From DATFVA01 sp963764235 (lineage in GTDB: Bacteria; Bacteroidota; Ignavibacteria; Ignavibacteriales; Ignavibacteriaceae), in contig CAVXRO010000014.1 of the NCBI GenBank assembly GCA_963764235.1, positions 434,001-498,000 of the forward strand: a DNA stretch of 64,000 nucleotides. The letters are read 5' to 3'. This document shows positions 54,471 to 63,990 of the stretch, one piece after another (within the stretch, counting starts at the first letter, position 1; each line of letters starts with the position of its first letter). The notes beneath the pieces were generated by a model, which did no database searches, was not told where the DNA came from, and saw nothing but the letters and a program-made list of their open reading frames with translations. The translations under genes were made by a program, and so were the position numbers.

Positions 54471-54843
54471 AAGACCTCCTTATTTGATTTAGTTGATTAA
54501 TGGAGATTCCACAGTTAACTCTCTGTAAAATCTGATTTTCTAAGTAATTACAATAAATCACATATGAATTGCCGCGGTTCAAAATTTTCCCTCTAACATT
54601 TCCAATCTACATCTTAGTTTTTATACATGTATATCTGAAGTGGTAAAACGCAACGGAACATAAGGCCAAAGAGTATGCCATGAGGTTTACTTGCTAAATA
54701 TCAAATAATTGTAGATATGGAAGCTGCAACCTGGCGGAGATTCACCATTACCGGCTAATTTTCACCAGGAATGGTTTTATCTAGAATGGATTGAGTAATG
54801 CTGAATTCTTTTATATTTTTAGGGAAATCATTGGAAGTTCTGT
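54471..54843. other. Divergent intergenic region between satP and a TonB-dependent receptor gene
   Basis: This 373-base stretch has no protein-like frame. Two TTCACCA direct repeats, 20 bases apart (54741 and 54761), are the only pattern I see. A TATATTTT near 54813 could be a weak -7 element for the plus-strand receptor. Confidence 0.4.
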
Positions 54844-57159
54844 GTGAAGGCTTTCGTTCTCATAATAGGTATTCTGATTATCTCTATGGTCTCCCCAGGT
54901 CTGAGTCAGAATAAGGAAGTTAAGATTTCGGGACTAATAACCGATGCATCCACAGGCGAAGCTCTTATAAGAACAAACATACTCCTTTATAAGGACACCC
55001 TTTCCCTTGATAGTCCCCCTTTCCGAGGTGCTGTAACCAATCAGTTCGGATTTTATGTAATTCCAGATATTCAGCCGGGCAATTACCTGCTGATTGCAAG
55101 ATATATCGGTTATAAAACTATTGTACGTGAGTTGAAAGTGGATGCCTCAAAAACCACTTTCAGTTTCAACATTGAACTGGAACCGGAAAACATTAAGCTT
55201 GAGGAAGTGATCGTGAGGGGCGAAAAGAAGAAGACCCCTGACATAAGCACAATCGACATTTCACCCGATCTGCTTAAAAAACTTCCCTCTCTAAGCGGTG
55301 AAGTGGATCTCTTCAGGGCATTGCAGATGCTACCGGGTGTGGCGACAGTTTCGGAAATTTCAAACGGACTTTATGTGCGCGGAGGATCTCCTGATCAGAC
55401 TCTTACCCTGGTTGATGGAATCATTGTTTACAACCCTTCACACCTTGGAAATTTTGCGAGCACCTTTAACTCCGATGCAATTAAAGATGTAAAGCTTATA
55501 AAGGGAGCTTTCCCCGCGGAGTACGGAGGAAGGCTCTCAAGCGTGTTGGATGTTAAACTCCGTTCAGGAACAAAAGAATCGAATAAGGGCATCATCAGCC
55601 TGGGTGCAGTTAATTCACACGCTACTTTTGAGGGTCCCCTGGGCGAAGATGCTACTTATATGATCTCAGGCCGGAAAATGTACTATGATTTTCTCCAGAA
55701 GAATTTTGACAAAGGCTCCACAATACCACGTTATAACTTTTATGATTTAAGCGGAAAAGTAACCAGAAATTTAAGTGAACAAAGCGTGTTATTTGTAAGC
55801 GGTATGTACAGCCAGGATAATGTTTATAGTCCAGCCGCTGCTAACACCAGCTACGATATTTCCTGGAGAAATTTTGTAGCAGGTCTGAACTGGATCCAGA
55901 TTAACTCAAATTCGATATTTACAAACAGTCTTGTCAGTTATGTCGATTATAATTTTAAATCAGTAATAACGGATAGTCTGACACCCGGCACCCTGTCCAA
56001 CTATTATTCCTCTTCCGATCTGAAAGATTTTGATGTACGACAGAACTTTGAGATTCACTGGAATGAAGACAACACATCGAAGCTTGGATTCGATCTTGCC
56101 TTTCATAACTATCACCTGCTGTACAGTGATGTATATAATCCTATCATTGAAACCGATCCTTTCGCAGGATTCGATCTTAATTCACTCGAAGCATCATTGT
56201 ACCTTCAGAATGAATCTCACATAACAAAAGATCTTTTTGCAAATATCGGGGGAAGAGTTTATTATTTTGACAAACAGAAATACCTAAGCTTTGAACCAAG
56301 GGTTTCGGTCGATTATTCGCCATTTTCAAAATTCAGGATAAAGGGAGCGTTTGCTGTTGCTCATCAGTTTCTTCATCTAATTGTCAGGAATGATATAGCT
56401 CTACCGACCGATCTCTGGTATCCTTCAACGAAGAATATCACCCCTGGAAAATCAATTCAGTATGTTGGGGGATTTGATTATACACTGCCTGATTATTATT
56501 TCTCCATTGAGGGATACTATAAAAGTCTCAAAAACCTTTATGAATTCAGGAATGATCCCACTCTTGATCCACGCAATAATAATATCGACGACCAGTTTGT
56601 ACACGGCGAGGGCGAGGCCTACGGGGTGGAGTTTTTTATTAACAGAACTCTCGGAAACTTGGCCGGGTGGATAGGCTACACTCTTTCCTGGACAAGGGAA
56701 AAGTTTGATGAACTTAATGCCGGAAAAATATTCTATCCCAGGTATGACCGCAGGCACGATGTATCGGTCGTGCTTACCTATGAAATGGATGATAACTGGA
56801 TGTTCGGAGCAACCTGGGTTTATGCTTCTGGCCAGGGTTTCACGCTGCCTATAGGACAGTATATTTTTAACGGTACCGGCCTGGGTGAATCCACCGGTAT
56901 CAAATATAATTACACTGAGAGAAACGGCTACAAGCTTCCTGCTTATCATAAGCTTGACATGAGCACTTCATACAAGTTTATATGGGCAGGACTTAAATGG
57001 GAAGCTTTCCTGAACATTTACAACGTATACAACAGGAATAACGCTTTTGCCCGTTATGTTACATACGAAAAGAATGCTGCAGGGAATAATGTACCAAAAT
57101 TAAAACAAGTGAGTCTTTTTCCTGTTATTCCTATGGCCGGAATCAAGCTGGAATTTTAA
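54844..57159 (+). CDS. TonB-dependent receptor with carboxypeptidase-regulatory N-terminal domain
   Basis: This 771-residue outer-membrane receptor starts at a GTG, with GGAAG seven bases upstream. It has a signal peptide (LIIGILIISMVSPGLSQ), a CarboxypepD_reg-like domain (KISGLITDASTGEALIRTNI), a plug domain (VSEISNGLYVRGGSPDQTLT, then GAFPAEYGGRLSSVLDVKL) and a barrel ending in IPMAGIKLEF. The following DUF4249 lipoprotein is its usual partner in Bacteroidota. The ligand is unknown. Confidence 0.92.
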   Translation: MKAFVLIIGILIISMVSPGLSQNKEVKISGLITDASTGEALIRTNILLYKDTLSLDSPPFRGAVTNQFGFYVIPDIQPGNYLLIARYIGYKTIVRELKVDASKTTFSFNIELEPENIKLEEVIVRGEKKKTPDISTIDISPDLLKKLPSLSGEVDLFRALQMLPGVATVSEISNGLYVRGGSPDQTLTLVDGIIVYNPSHLGNFASTFNSDAIKDVKLIKGAFPAEYGGRLSSVLDVKLRSGTKESNKGIISLGAVNSHATFEGPLGEDATYMISGRKMYYDFLQKNFDKGSTIPRYNFYDLSGKVTRNLSEQSVLFVSGMYSQDNVYSPAAANTSYDISWRNFVAGLNWIQINSNSIFTNSLVSYVDYNFKSVITDSLTPGTLSNYYSSSDLKDFDVRQNFEIHWNEDNTSKLGFDLAFHNYHLLYSDVYNPIIETDPFAGFDLNSLEASLYLQNESHITKDLFANIGGRVYYFDKQKYLSFEPRVSVDYSPFSKFRIKGAFAVAHQFLHLIVRNDIALPTDLWYPSTKNITPGKSIQYVGGFDYTLPDYYFSIEGYYKSLKNLYEFRNDPTLDPRNNNIDDQFVHGEGEAYGVEFFINRTLGNLAGWIGYTLSWTREKFDELNAGKIFYPRYDRRHDVSVVLTYEMDDNWMFGATWVYASGQGFTLPIGQYIFNGTGLGESTGIKYNYTERNGYKLPAYHKLDMSTSYKFIWAGLKWEAFLNIYNVYNRNNAFARYVTYEKNAAGNNVPKLKQVSLFPVIPMAGIKLEF

Positions 57160-57160
57160 T

Positions 57161-57952
57161 ATGATAAGAAAATTAATTCTGCTTACCGCTTTAACGCTGC
57201 TGGTATCCTCTTGCGAGAACAGTACCGATGTTGTGGTCGATTTGCCATACACCGAGTACACAGTAGTTGATGCACAGCTTACAGCCTTCCAGGTATTCCA
57301 GGGAGTAACACTAACACATACTCTTCCTCTTGGAGAGGAATTTGACATCAAAAAAGCAGAGATAAAAGATGCCGTTATGTATATGGTGGAGAACGGTGTT
57401 AGGATCATTCCACTTCATTATTTTGCGGATGGAGTTTATAAACCTTTGCAGGATATCATCATAAAAGTACACAACCAGTATGAGCTTTATGCTGCCGTTG
57501 GTTCAAAATCCATTTACAGCGAAACCACTGTTCCGGAAATCCCTGAAGTTGTGGGCGTTATAGATGTTGATAACCAGTATCTTTCGGCAGAAGTAACCGC
57601 AAAACCCGGAGAAGCGTATGCAGCGGCATGGCTGCTCTCTGCGGGAGGTGAGCTGATGACGGCTGGTGATTTTTTTGAAGTTGTTACTCCCGACCAGTAC
57701 CCCGCCAATGTTCTGGTTCGGTCTATGGATATCCCTGCTCCGTATAATACTTCAACATACAGGGACAGAGTTTATATTAAGGTATTTGCCTTCGACAAGG
57801 TATACAAAGAATATTTTATAACGAAAACAGGCAGCAACCAGCAAAGCAATACCTTCACAGCCGGCGGAGGGGCCGTTGCCTGGAATGTAAGCGGCGACCA
57901 TACTATAGGTCTATTCATTGGTGCGGCAGAAGGGTATGCATCGCAGCCATGA
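57161..57952 (+). CDS. DUF4249-like lipoprotein
   Basis: The 263-residue protein has a lipoprotein signal (LLTALTLLVSSC). The body resembles DUF4249 proteins (VVDAQLTAFQVFQGVTLTHT near residue 28, then a beta-rich carboxypeptidase-like domain). Its gene begins one base after the receptor stop and overlaps the next start by four bases. DUF4249 proteins are presumed accessory lipoproteins of TonB-dependent receptors. It is shorter than many members, so it may be reduced. Confidence 0.78.
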   Translation: MIRKLILLTALTLLVSSCENSTDVVVDLPYTEYTVVDAQLTAFQVFQGVTLTHTLPLGEEFDIKKAEIKDAVMYMVENGVRIIPLHYFADGVYKPLQDIIIKVHNQYELYAAVGSKSIYSETTVPEIPEVVGVIDVDNQYLSAEVTAKPGEAYAAAWLLSAGGELMTAGDFFEVVTPDQYPANVLVRSMDIPAPYNTSTYRDRVYIKVFAFDKVYKEYFITKTGSNQQSNTFTAGGGAVAWNVSGDHTIGLFIGAAEGYASQP

Positions 57953-59004
57953 AAAGCACAGCTAAAATATCATATTTTCTCGTCATTATAAGTTTCACAT
58001 TGCTTTCAGGCTGCCTCAAAGATAATGTAACAACACCTCCTGAATTTAAATTAAATGACAGCAGTGAATTGTTATTTTACCTTGAAGAATCCGGCGATTA
58101 CATTAACTCAAACGAGATGCCTTCACTGGTAGACGTTGATGAAGTATATAAGAACATCCGGATTTACCTTTTGATAGATATCAGGTCACCTGAAGAATAT
58201 TCGGCAGGACACATAGAAAATGCGGTTAACAAGCAGCATCCTGAGTTAATAGCTTTTCTTAACAGCATAAATACGGGACAGTATCCAAAGATTGTAATAA
58301 TCAGCAATAACGGTCAATCATCGGCTTTTTACACGTGCCTGCTACGTCTTGAGGGATATGATAATGTTTTTTCAATGAGTTACGGGATGGCTGCATGGAA
58401 CAATAATTTTTCTTCCGAATGGTTTGCCGCCCTGCATCAGTACAATGATATATTAAGTAATTTCGATCTTACACTCGTCTCTAAACCTGATTACTCTCCT
58501 TTGCCAGAAGTCAATCTTACTGGCGGATCACTGGCCGAACAGGTAAGGAACAGAATAAGAAGCGCAATGGAAACCGAATATGCAGATACTTTCACTGGTG
58601 GGGCAGGAGATGCGACAATTGATTTCATTTACCTCGCAGATCGTATGAATCAGTACTATATCGTCTGCTATAATATGGGACTACTTTACAGGCATTTAAT
58701 TCTCGGAATAAGCCATCCCCCGGGTGCTGTGCTATATACCCCTCCCCCGTCTTCATCGGATCTGAGCAGCACAACCAATCTTCAAACTCTGCCGTCGGAT
58801 CGTAAGCTCGCCTTCTATTCCACCGATGGACAGCTTAGCGCATTTGCTGTGGCCTACCTTCGTGTACTCGGCTACGACGCAAAATCAGTCCTTTTCGGTG
58901 CAAACAATATGTTTTATGATACCCTTCTGGGTGCCGAAGGCCTCAGCGCCGAAGCCTTCACTGCCGGAAAAATAAGGAATTACCCTTATGTTACTGGTAA
59001 TTAA
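57949..59004 (+). CDS. Lipoprotein with two rhodanese-like domains lacking the catalytic cysteine
   Basis: The 351-residue protein has a lipoprotein signal (SFTLLSGC) and two rhodanese-fold segments: about 55-165 (LLIDIRSPEEYSAGHIENAV) and about 215-345. In a working rhodanese the strand after VxxC carries the persulfide cysteine. Here the two equivalent sites read ISNNGQSSAF and YSTDGQLSAF, with no Cys. The two sites resemble each other, which suggests duplication. A binding or structural role at the outer membrane with the preceding receptor and DUF4249 protein is more likely than sulfur transfer. Confidence 0.82.
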   Translation: MKSTAKISYFLVIISFTLLSGCLKDNVTTPPEFKLNDSSELLFYLEESGDYINSNEMPSLVDVDEVYKNIRIYLLIDIRSPEEYSAGHIENAVNKQHPELIAFLNSINTGQYPKIVIISNNGQSSAFYTCLLRLEGYDNVFSMSYGMAAWNNNFSSEWFAALHQYNDILSNFDLTLVSKPDYSPLPEVNLTGGSLAEQVRNRIRSAMETEYADTFTGGAGDATIDFIYLADRMNQYYIVCYNMGLLYRHLILGISHPPGAVLYTPPPSSSDLSSTTNLQTLPSDRKLAFYSTDGQLSAFAVAYLRVLGYDAKSVLFGANNMFYDTLLGAEGLSAEAFTAGKIRNYPYVTGN

Positions 59005-59258
59005 AGCATTCTTTAACGAACGTATTTTTACTCCGCCCCGGGGATAATAATTTATTACTATCCGTGAAATCCCACCATCCGGAACCTCAATCCATTCCCG
59101 ATGGAGAGATACTAATCACTTAATATTGAAATTAGGTTTGCCATAAACTAATGTTTTATATACATGATGAAAGAATAGAATATTGTGACTGATCGTGCCA
59201 ACCCATTTCTTTTAATTTTTTTGTAATTTTGAATTAATTATTCACTATTAAAGTTTTT
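59005..59258. other. Intergenic region before rpiA, with a hairpin and a possible -7 element
   Basis: GGATAATAA (59042-59050) pairs with TTACTATCC (59055-59063), one mismatch, loop of four, but without a T run, so termination is doubtful. TAATTTTG at 59224-59231 fits the Bacteroidota -7 element 28 bases before the rpiA ATG; no -33 element is clear. Confidence 0.4.
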
Positions 59259-59945
59259 ATGCCCGATCATAATGTTGAAAAGCTGAATGCGGGAGAAAAG
59301 GCAGTTGAGTTTATTAAGGATGGTATGCTTCTGGGACTGGGAACCGGTTCCACGGTTTATTACACAATCCGTAAAGTCGGGGAGCTTGTAAAGGAAGGGA
59401 TGAAATTAAAGGCTGTATCGACTTCATCAGCAACTTCTCAGCTCGCTGCTTCTCTTGGTATTGAAATTCTCCCTTTTGAAGATATAGAGAGAGCTGATCT
59501 TACAATCGACGGTGCTGATGAGTTTGATCCATCTCTAAATGGTATCAAGGGAGGCGGAGGCGCTCTTCTTTATGAAAAACTGGTTGCTGAGGCGTCGGAC
59601 TCGGTAATATGGGTTGTAGATTCGGGGAAAAGAGTTAAAAGACTGGGTGCATTTCCCCTGCCCGTTGAGGTTGTAAAGTATGGATCGAATCAACTTTTGA
59701 AGACATTTAGGGAAAGGAGTTATTATCCTACCTTGAGATTAAAGGATGGTAAACCTTACATCACTGATTCGGGCAACTATATTATTGACCTTCATCTCGG
59801 GGAAATAGCTGATCCTGTTGAAATGAACAGAGAAATTAAACTTTTAACAGGGGTAGTGGAAACCGGACTGTTTATAAACATCGCAGATATGATTATTGTA
59901 GGTACAAAAGACAGCACCGAGATCATTAAAAGGAATTCCGCTTAA
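59259..59945 (+). CDS. rpiA: Ribose-5-phosphate isomerase A
   Basis: RpiA interconverts ribose and ribulose 5-phosphates in the pentose phosphate pathway. The 228 residues include LGLGTGSTVYYTIRKVGELV, the catalytic-acid region IDGADEFDPSLNGIKGGGGA with LLYEKLVA, and the lysine in VDSGKRVKRLG. It is complete and normal in size. The RpiB-like protein at 6691 lacks its catalytic cysteine, so this is probably the main isomerase. The next gene starts two bases after its stop. Confidence 0.96.
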   Translation: MPDHNVEKLNAGEKAVEFIKDGMLLGLGTGSTVYYTIRKVGELVKEGMKLKAVSTSSATSQLAASLGIEILPFEDIERADLTIDGADEFDPSLNGIKGGGGALLYEKLVAEASDSVIWVVDSGKRVKRLGAFPLPVEVVKYGSNQLLKTFRERSYYPTLRLKDGKPYITDSGNYIIDLHLGEIADPVEMNREIKLLTGVVETGLFINIADMIIVGTKDSTEIIKRNSA

Positions 59946-59947
59946 TT

Positions 59948-60844
59948 ATGACCGTCGCTGAAAAAGTTTTATCATTCCCCTTAAAAAAAGCCCCGTTATT
60001 TAAGATAAATGACCCCTTTCTTGATGAGAAAAGGATTACTCTTTATATAAAAAGAGAGGATCTGATTCATCCTTATATTTTCGGCAATAAATGGTACAAG
60101 CTTAAATATAATTTGGTTGAGGCTGAGAGACAGAATCAGAAAACGCTGCTGACTTTCGGCGGGGCTTATTCTAACCATATTTATGCCGCAGCCGCAGCAG
60201 GTAGACTTTTCGGGTTCAAAACAATTGGAATAATACGCGGGGAGGAACATCTGCCGCTGAATACGATACTTAGCTTTGCCCGGGAGAACGGTATGATGAT
60301 TAATTATGTTTGCAGATCGGATTACAGACACAAAACGGAAAAGGATTTTATAGAAAAACTTCACCGGGTTTACGGAGATTTCTACCTGCTTCCGGAAGGA
60401 GGATCAAATTATATTTCAGTTAAAGGATGCTCAGAGATACCTGCATCCATAAACATTGAATACGATTACATTGCTGCTTCTATGGGAACGGGCGGAACCG
60501 TGGCAGGATTGATTGCAGGTGTCTCTCCAGATGTAAAGGTTCTTGGCTTCCCGGTGCTTAAAGGTGCCCGTTTTCTTGAAGAGGATACTCATAAGCTCTT
60601 AAATAATTTTATACCCGGTAATCAGGTTAATTACGAGATGTTTTTTGATTATCACTTCGGGGGTTATGCGAAATTGGATGAAAAACTACTTTCATTCATA
60701 GCTCAAATTGAAAGCAGAACAGGCTTTTTAGCGGACCGGATCTACTTCGGAAAAATGCTTTACGGCATATACGATCTCATTGGGAAAAGATATTTCCCTG
60801 AAAACAAAACCATAATAGCATTAAACAGTGCCCCTGTTACTTAA
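59948..60844 (+). CDS. PLP-dependent ACC deaminase / D-cysteine desulfhydrase family protein
   Basis: This 298-residue fold-type II PLP enzyme has the lysine region KREDLIHPYIFGNKWYKLKY (PLP lysine near residue 49), TFGGAYSNHIYAAAAAGRLF, and the glycine-rich phosphate loop SMGTGGTVAGLIAG. Members act on 1-aminocyclopropane-1-carboxylate or D-cysteine, and many bacterial ones have unproven substrates. D-cysteine desulfhydrase activity is the commoner outcome, but I cannot decide from sequence. It is coupled to rpiA by a two-base gap. Confidence 0.87.
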   Translation: MTVAEKVLSFPLKKAPLFKINDPFLDEKRITLYIKREDLIHPYIFGNKWYKLKYNLVEAERQNQKTLLTFGGAYSNHIYAAAAAGRLFGFKTIGIIRGEEHLPLNTILSFARENGMMINYVCRSDYRHKTEKDFIEKLHRVYGDFYLLPEGGSNYISVKGCSEIPASINIEYDYIAASMGTGGTVAGLIAGVSPDVKVLGFPVLKGARFLEEDTHKLLNNFIPGNQVNYEMFFDYHFGGYAKLDEKLLSFIAQIESRTGFLADRIYFGKMLYGIYDLIGKRYFPENKTIIALNSAPVT

Positions 60845-60848
60845 AAAA

Positions 60849-61046
60849 TTACCCGTTGACTTTTGTGAAACTTTTATTGCTGTTGAGAAAAGTGCTTCCG
60901 GCCAGGACTTCTTCTCTGAATTTTTGTTCATCAAGCCTCAGTTTTCTGAACCTTTCCTCAAGATATTCCAGAAATTCTTTTTCACTGAAACCTTTCTTCT
61001 TCTCATCATTCTGAGAATTCTTTTCTTCCCTTTTCATAATTGCCAT
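60849..61046 (-). CDS. Small charged protein, unknown
   Basis: This 65-residue frame is rich in Lys, Glu and Phe (KKKGFSEKEFLEYLEERFRK). The composition is protein-like and amphipathic, with no signal peptide. It converges with the PLP enzyme gene four bases away. Support for a real gene comes from composition and from the phased repeats 90-125 bases upstream. The ribosome-binding site is weak, and the ATG at 61037 is an alternative start. Confidence 0.5.
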   Translation of the reverse strand: MAIMKREEKNSQNDEKKKGFSEKEFLEYLEERFRKLRLDEQKFREEVLAGSTFLNSNKSFTKVNG

Positions 61047-61133
61047 CCACTCGTTTTATTCTACTCAAATAAATTATATGTATAAAAATGATATAATGCT
61101 GTGTCTAATGTTACAATATGAATAGTTGCATAG

Positions 61134-61172
61134 TGTTAAGTAATTGTTAAATAGCTGTTAAGTTTCTGTTAA
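61134..61172 (-). promoter_or_regulatory. Four 11-bp-phased TGTTAA (TTAACA) repeats, Pho-box-like
   Basis: TGTTAA begins at 61134, 61145, 61156 and 61167, exactly 11 bases apart. On the minus strand these read TTAACA-N5 four times, the pattern bound by PhoP of Bacillus; on the plus strand CTGTTAA recalls the E. coli Pho box. Regulators of the OmpR/PhoB family bind such helically phased direct repeats. The array lies upstream of the small charged gene and just past treY. Confidence 0.65.
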
Positions 61173-61191
61173 CGGCTTTTACCCAAAATTT

Positions 61192-63990
61192 TTACCCTTT
61201 TACTTCACAACTTAGAATTGCGGCAGGAAATTTAGTCATTATGCAGCCTGCATCGATTTCATTATCGCCAGGAATTGATTCTTCAGAAATAAGATTCTTT
61301 ACATTATTCAATGCAAAGGGAATTTTAATGCGAGTATTCTGCCATATATCCTTTCCCAGGGGCAGCTCCCCTTGCTTTACAATTCCTGTTAAAAACCTGG
61401 GAACGACTATTATCAGCGCTTCATCCCCAAAAAGTCTCGCAAATGAAATGATACTATTCTTATAAATTCCGGATGTATTCAGCTTTAAGTATCTCCCGGC
61501 CTCGAAAAGTTCACGGTTTTCCCTTCTTACTCTCAGTATTTTTTTTATTATGAACAACTTGACCGCACCCAACTGCATATTAAGAAATAATGATTCGAAA
61601 ATGTTTTCGGGTCCTTCCGATTCTTTTTCGCTTATTTCTCTTAATAGCTCTTTCCTGAGTGAATAATCCACAGGTCTGCGGTTATCGGGATCAACAAGAC
61701 TGAAATCCCATAGTTCGGAGCCCTGGTAAAAATCAGGGATTCCCGGAGCTGTCATCTTGAGTATGGTCTGCGACAATGAATTGAACATCCCGTAAAAGGA
61801 AGTATACCTCTGGAAATCAAGAATATCATCCAGGAATAGATTCGAATCGGATTCTGCAAGAATATTATCGATGAAGTTGAGAAATGCTTTTTCATAAACT
61901 TCATCAGGTTTTACCCATGCCGTGTAGACTTTTGCTTCTCTGACAACTTTAATAGCATACTCTTTAATTCTTTTTTTGAAGTCTTCATCAGGTTTTCCGT
62001 CAAACGGTAGTATACCAACTAGCGTCTGGTATAGAAAATATTCATCATTCTTATCAGGGAAAAACCTGCCGTTATTTTCCTTTTTGTACTTAAAATTCAT
62101 GTTAGACCACTTTTTAACCCGGAGATTCCAATCATCGGGAATCTCGGATAATACATTGATCCTAGCCCTGACATCTTCACCGCGTTTTGTATCATGCGTG
62201 GAGGTCGCATTTAAGCTGTATCTCCATTTAATTCCTCTTCTTCTAACTTTTTTATGAAATTCGTTTAAGGGCAGACCGAATTCAGAAGGATTCCCGCCTA
62301 CCTCATTCAGCGAGATAAACCTATTATATACATAAAGTGCAGTATCCTCGTAGCCTTTTGCCATTAGGGGACCTGTAAGCTGCTGGAATTTCATTATGAA
62401 GTTAATCGATTTCTCATAGAGTTCTTCAGACAGGCTCTTATGCTGCATAGTAAGCAGTTTACCTATATAGTTGATCTCATACTCTAATCTCGGGTTACTG
62501 TATTTAAGTTCGCCAATGGTATGATTTATATAAGCTTTTTCCGGATCTGATATTTTTTTGCCGTTAACGTAGGTTCTGTAAATAGGAAAATGCACCAGGA
62601 TTTCCTCCAGTGCTGTTTTAATTCCATTTAGGGTTATGTCTGCACCGTACCGGTCGCGCTTTGCAATTTCCTCCACGAGAAGGCTTAACCTCTCCAGTTC
62701 CCCGGCCATCCTGGTACTTATAATGAGTCTTTTTTTATCGACCACCATATCATCAAAAGATGAAGCTCTGCGGGTGAACTGTGTGTATATCCTGTTCATT
62801 TTAGTTTCATTCTTAACATTACAGAATACTCCATTAACAAAATTCAAAAAATCATATCCAGTTGTCCCTTCTACCGGCCAGTTTTCCGGGAGATGTTCGT
62901 CCTGTTCAAGGATCTTTTCAACGATAAGATATTTTCCGTCTATTCTGTCTCTAACTTTGTGAAGGTATTCTTCGGGATCATACAGACCGTCTATGTGATC
63001 AACACGCAGTCCGTCAATTTTATCTTCCTTAACGAGTTTGAATATAAGTGAATGGGTGCGGTTGAATACCTCATCGTTCTCAACTTTGAGAGAGATTAGG
63101 CTGCTGATATTGAAAAATCTCCTATAATTTATTTCCTCGTTCGCAACTTTCCAGAAAGCCAGCCGGAAATATTGTTCCGAAAGCAGCTTATCAAGCGGAT
63201 CAAAGCTCTCGGGATTTTCTTTTCTGCCGTTATAGATCTTGAGAGTCTCGTTTATGTACATTTTCACCTGTTCGTCATTGGAATACAGTTCCCATAACAG
63301 GTCTTTAATAAATTTTATCTGGTTATACCTCTCATCAATATCATTAATCGTATGTAAAAATTTAACGATGTGAAGAAGTCCCAGCAGTCTGATAACTGCC
63401 GGGTAATTCCGACCCAACTTATTCTGCAGTTTCTCAAACCTTAATGAAAGTATTTCTGCGTATGAGCTTAGTCGAACGGGAAATTTATTATCATAATAAT
63501 TAATGCTGAAGCCATCAGCATCGTATTTTAACGAGATCTCTTTCCCTTCAAGGGTTTCCTGGTAGTATTTTCCAAGGAAAGGTGCAAGCATACGGGGTTT
63601 ATCTCCAAAATGGACATAGCTCCATTCCACATCAAAGAAGTTAAAGAACCTTGAATCGGGACCATTCTCCAGCAGATCCACCAGCATCCTGTTCTCAATA
63701 TCAAATGCCATATGATTTGGTACTATATCCTGCAGCCAGGAAATTCCTTTTTCGTGAGCCTCATTGATTAATGAATCGAAATCATCCGGTGTACCGAGTT
63801 CGGGATTAAGCTGGGTGGGATCGACTACATCATACCCATGCGTACTTCCCTTTGAGGCTTTAAATATCGGGGATGCGTAGATGTGAGTTATTCCTAGTGC
63901 CTGCAGGTAAGGCAGTAACTTGCGGGCAGATTCGAAATTAAAGTCTTTATTAAACTGCAGCCTGTAGGTCGTTCCCGGTAAATTTGTCAA
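61192..63990 (-). CDS. treY: Maltooligosyl trehalose synthase (start at window edge)
   Basis: TreY turns the reducing-end glucose of maltooligosaccharides into a trehalose unit. The 932-residue GH13-type protein has LPGTTYRLQFNKDFNFESAR, then IYASPIFKASKGSTHGYDVV, the catalytic-nucleophile region DGLRVDHIDGLYDPEEYL near 335, and the later YQGSELWDFSLVDPDNRRPV. The start used is a TTG at 63990. The frame stays open to the window edge, so an upstream ATG a few codons away is possible. treZ, its usual partner, is not in this window. Confidence 0.93.
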   Translation of the reverse strand: MTNLPGTTYRLQFNKDFNFESARKLLPYLQALGITHIYASPIFKASKGSTHGYDVVDPTQLNPELGTPDDFDSLINEAHEKGISWLQDIVPNHMAFDIENRMLVDLLENGPDSRFFNFFDVEWSYVHFGDKPRMLAPFLGKYYQETLEGKEISLKYDADGFSINYYDNKFPVRLSSYAEILSLRFEKLQNKLGRNYPAVIRLLGLLHIVKFLHTINDIDERYNQIKFIKDLLWELYSNDEQVKMYINETLKIYNGRKENPESFDPLDKLLSEQYFRLAFWKVANEEINYRRFFNISSLISLKVENDEVFNRTHSLIFKLVKEDKIDGLRVDHIDGLYDPEEYLHKVRDRIDGKYLIVEKILEQDEHLPENWPVEGTTGYDFLNFVNGVFCNVKNETKMNRIYTQFTRRASSFDDMVVDKKRLIISTRMAGELERLSLLVEEIAKRDRYGADITLNGIKTALEEILVHFPIYRTYVNGKKISDPEKAYINHTIGELKYSNPRLEYEINYIGKLLTMQHKSLSEELYEKSINFIMKFQQLTGPLMAKGYEDTALYVYNRFISLNEVGGNPSEFGLPLNEFHKKVRRRGIKWRYSLNATSTHDTKRGEDVRARINVLSEIPDDWNLRVKKWSNMNFKYKKENNGRFFPDKNDEYFLYQTLVGILPFDGKPDEDFKKRIKEYAIKVVREAKVYTAWVKPDEVYEKAFLNFIDNILAESDSNLFLDDILDFQRYTSFYGMFNSLSQTILKMTAPGIPDFYQGSELWDFSLVDPDNRRPVDYSLRKELLREISEKESEGPENIFESLFLNMQLGAVKLFIIKKILRVRRENRELFEAGRYLKLNTSGIYKNSIISFARLFGDEALIIVVPRFLTGIVKQGELPLGKDIWQNTRIKIPFALNNVKNLISEESIPGDNEIDAGCIMTKFPAAILSCEVKG

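Noticed and set aside
59042..59063. Terminator after the rhodanese-like lipoprotein
   Set aside because: A hairpin exists, but it is AT-rich with a mismatch and no T run follows, so it is only noted in the intergenic entry.
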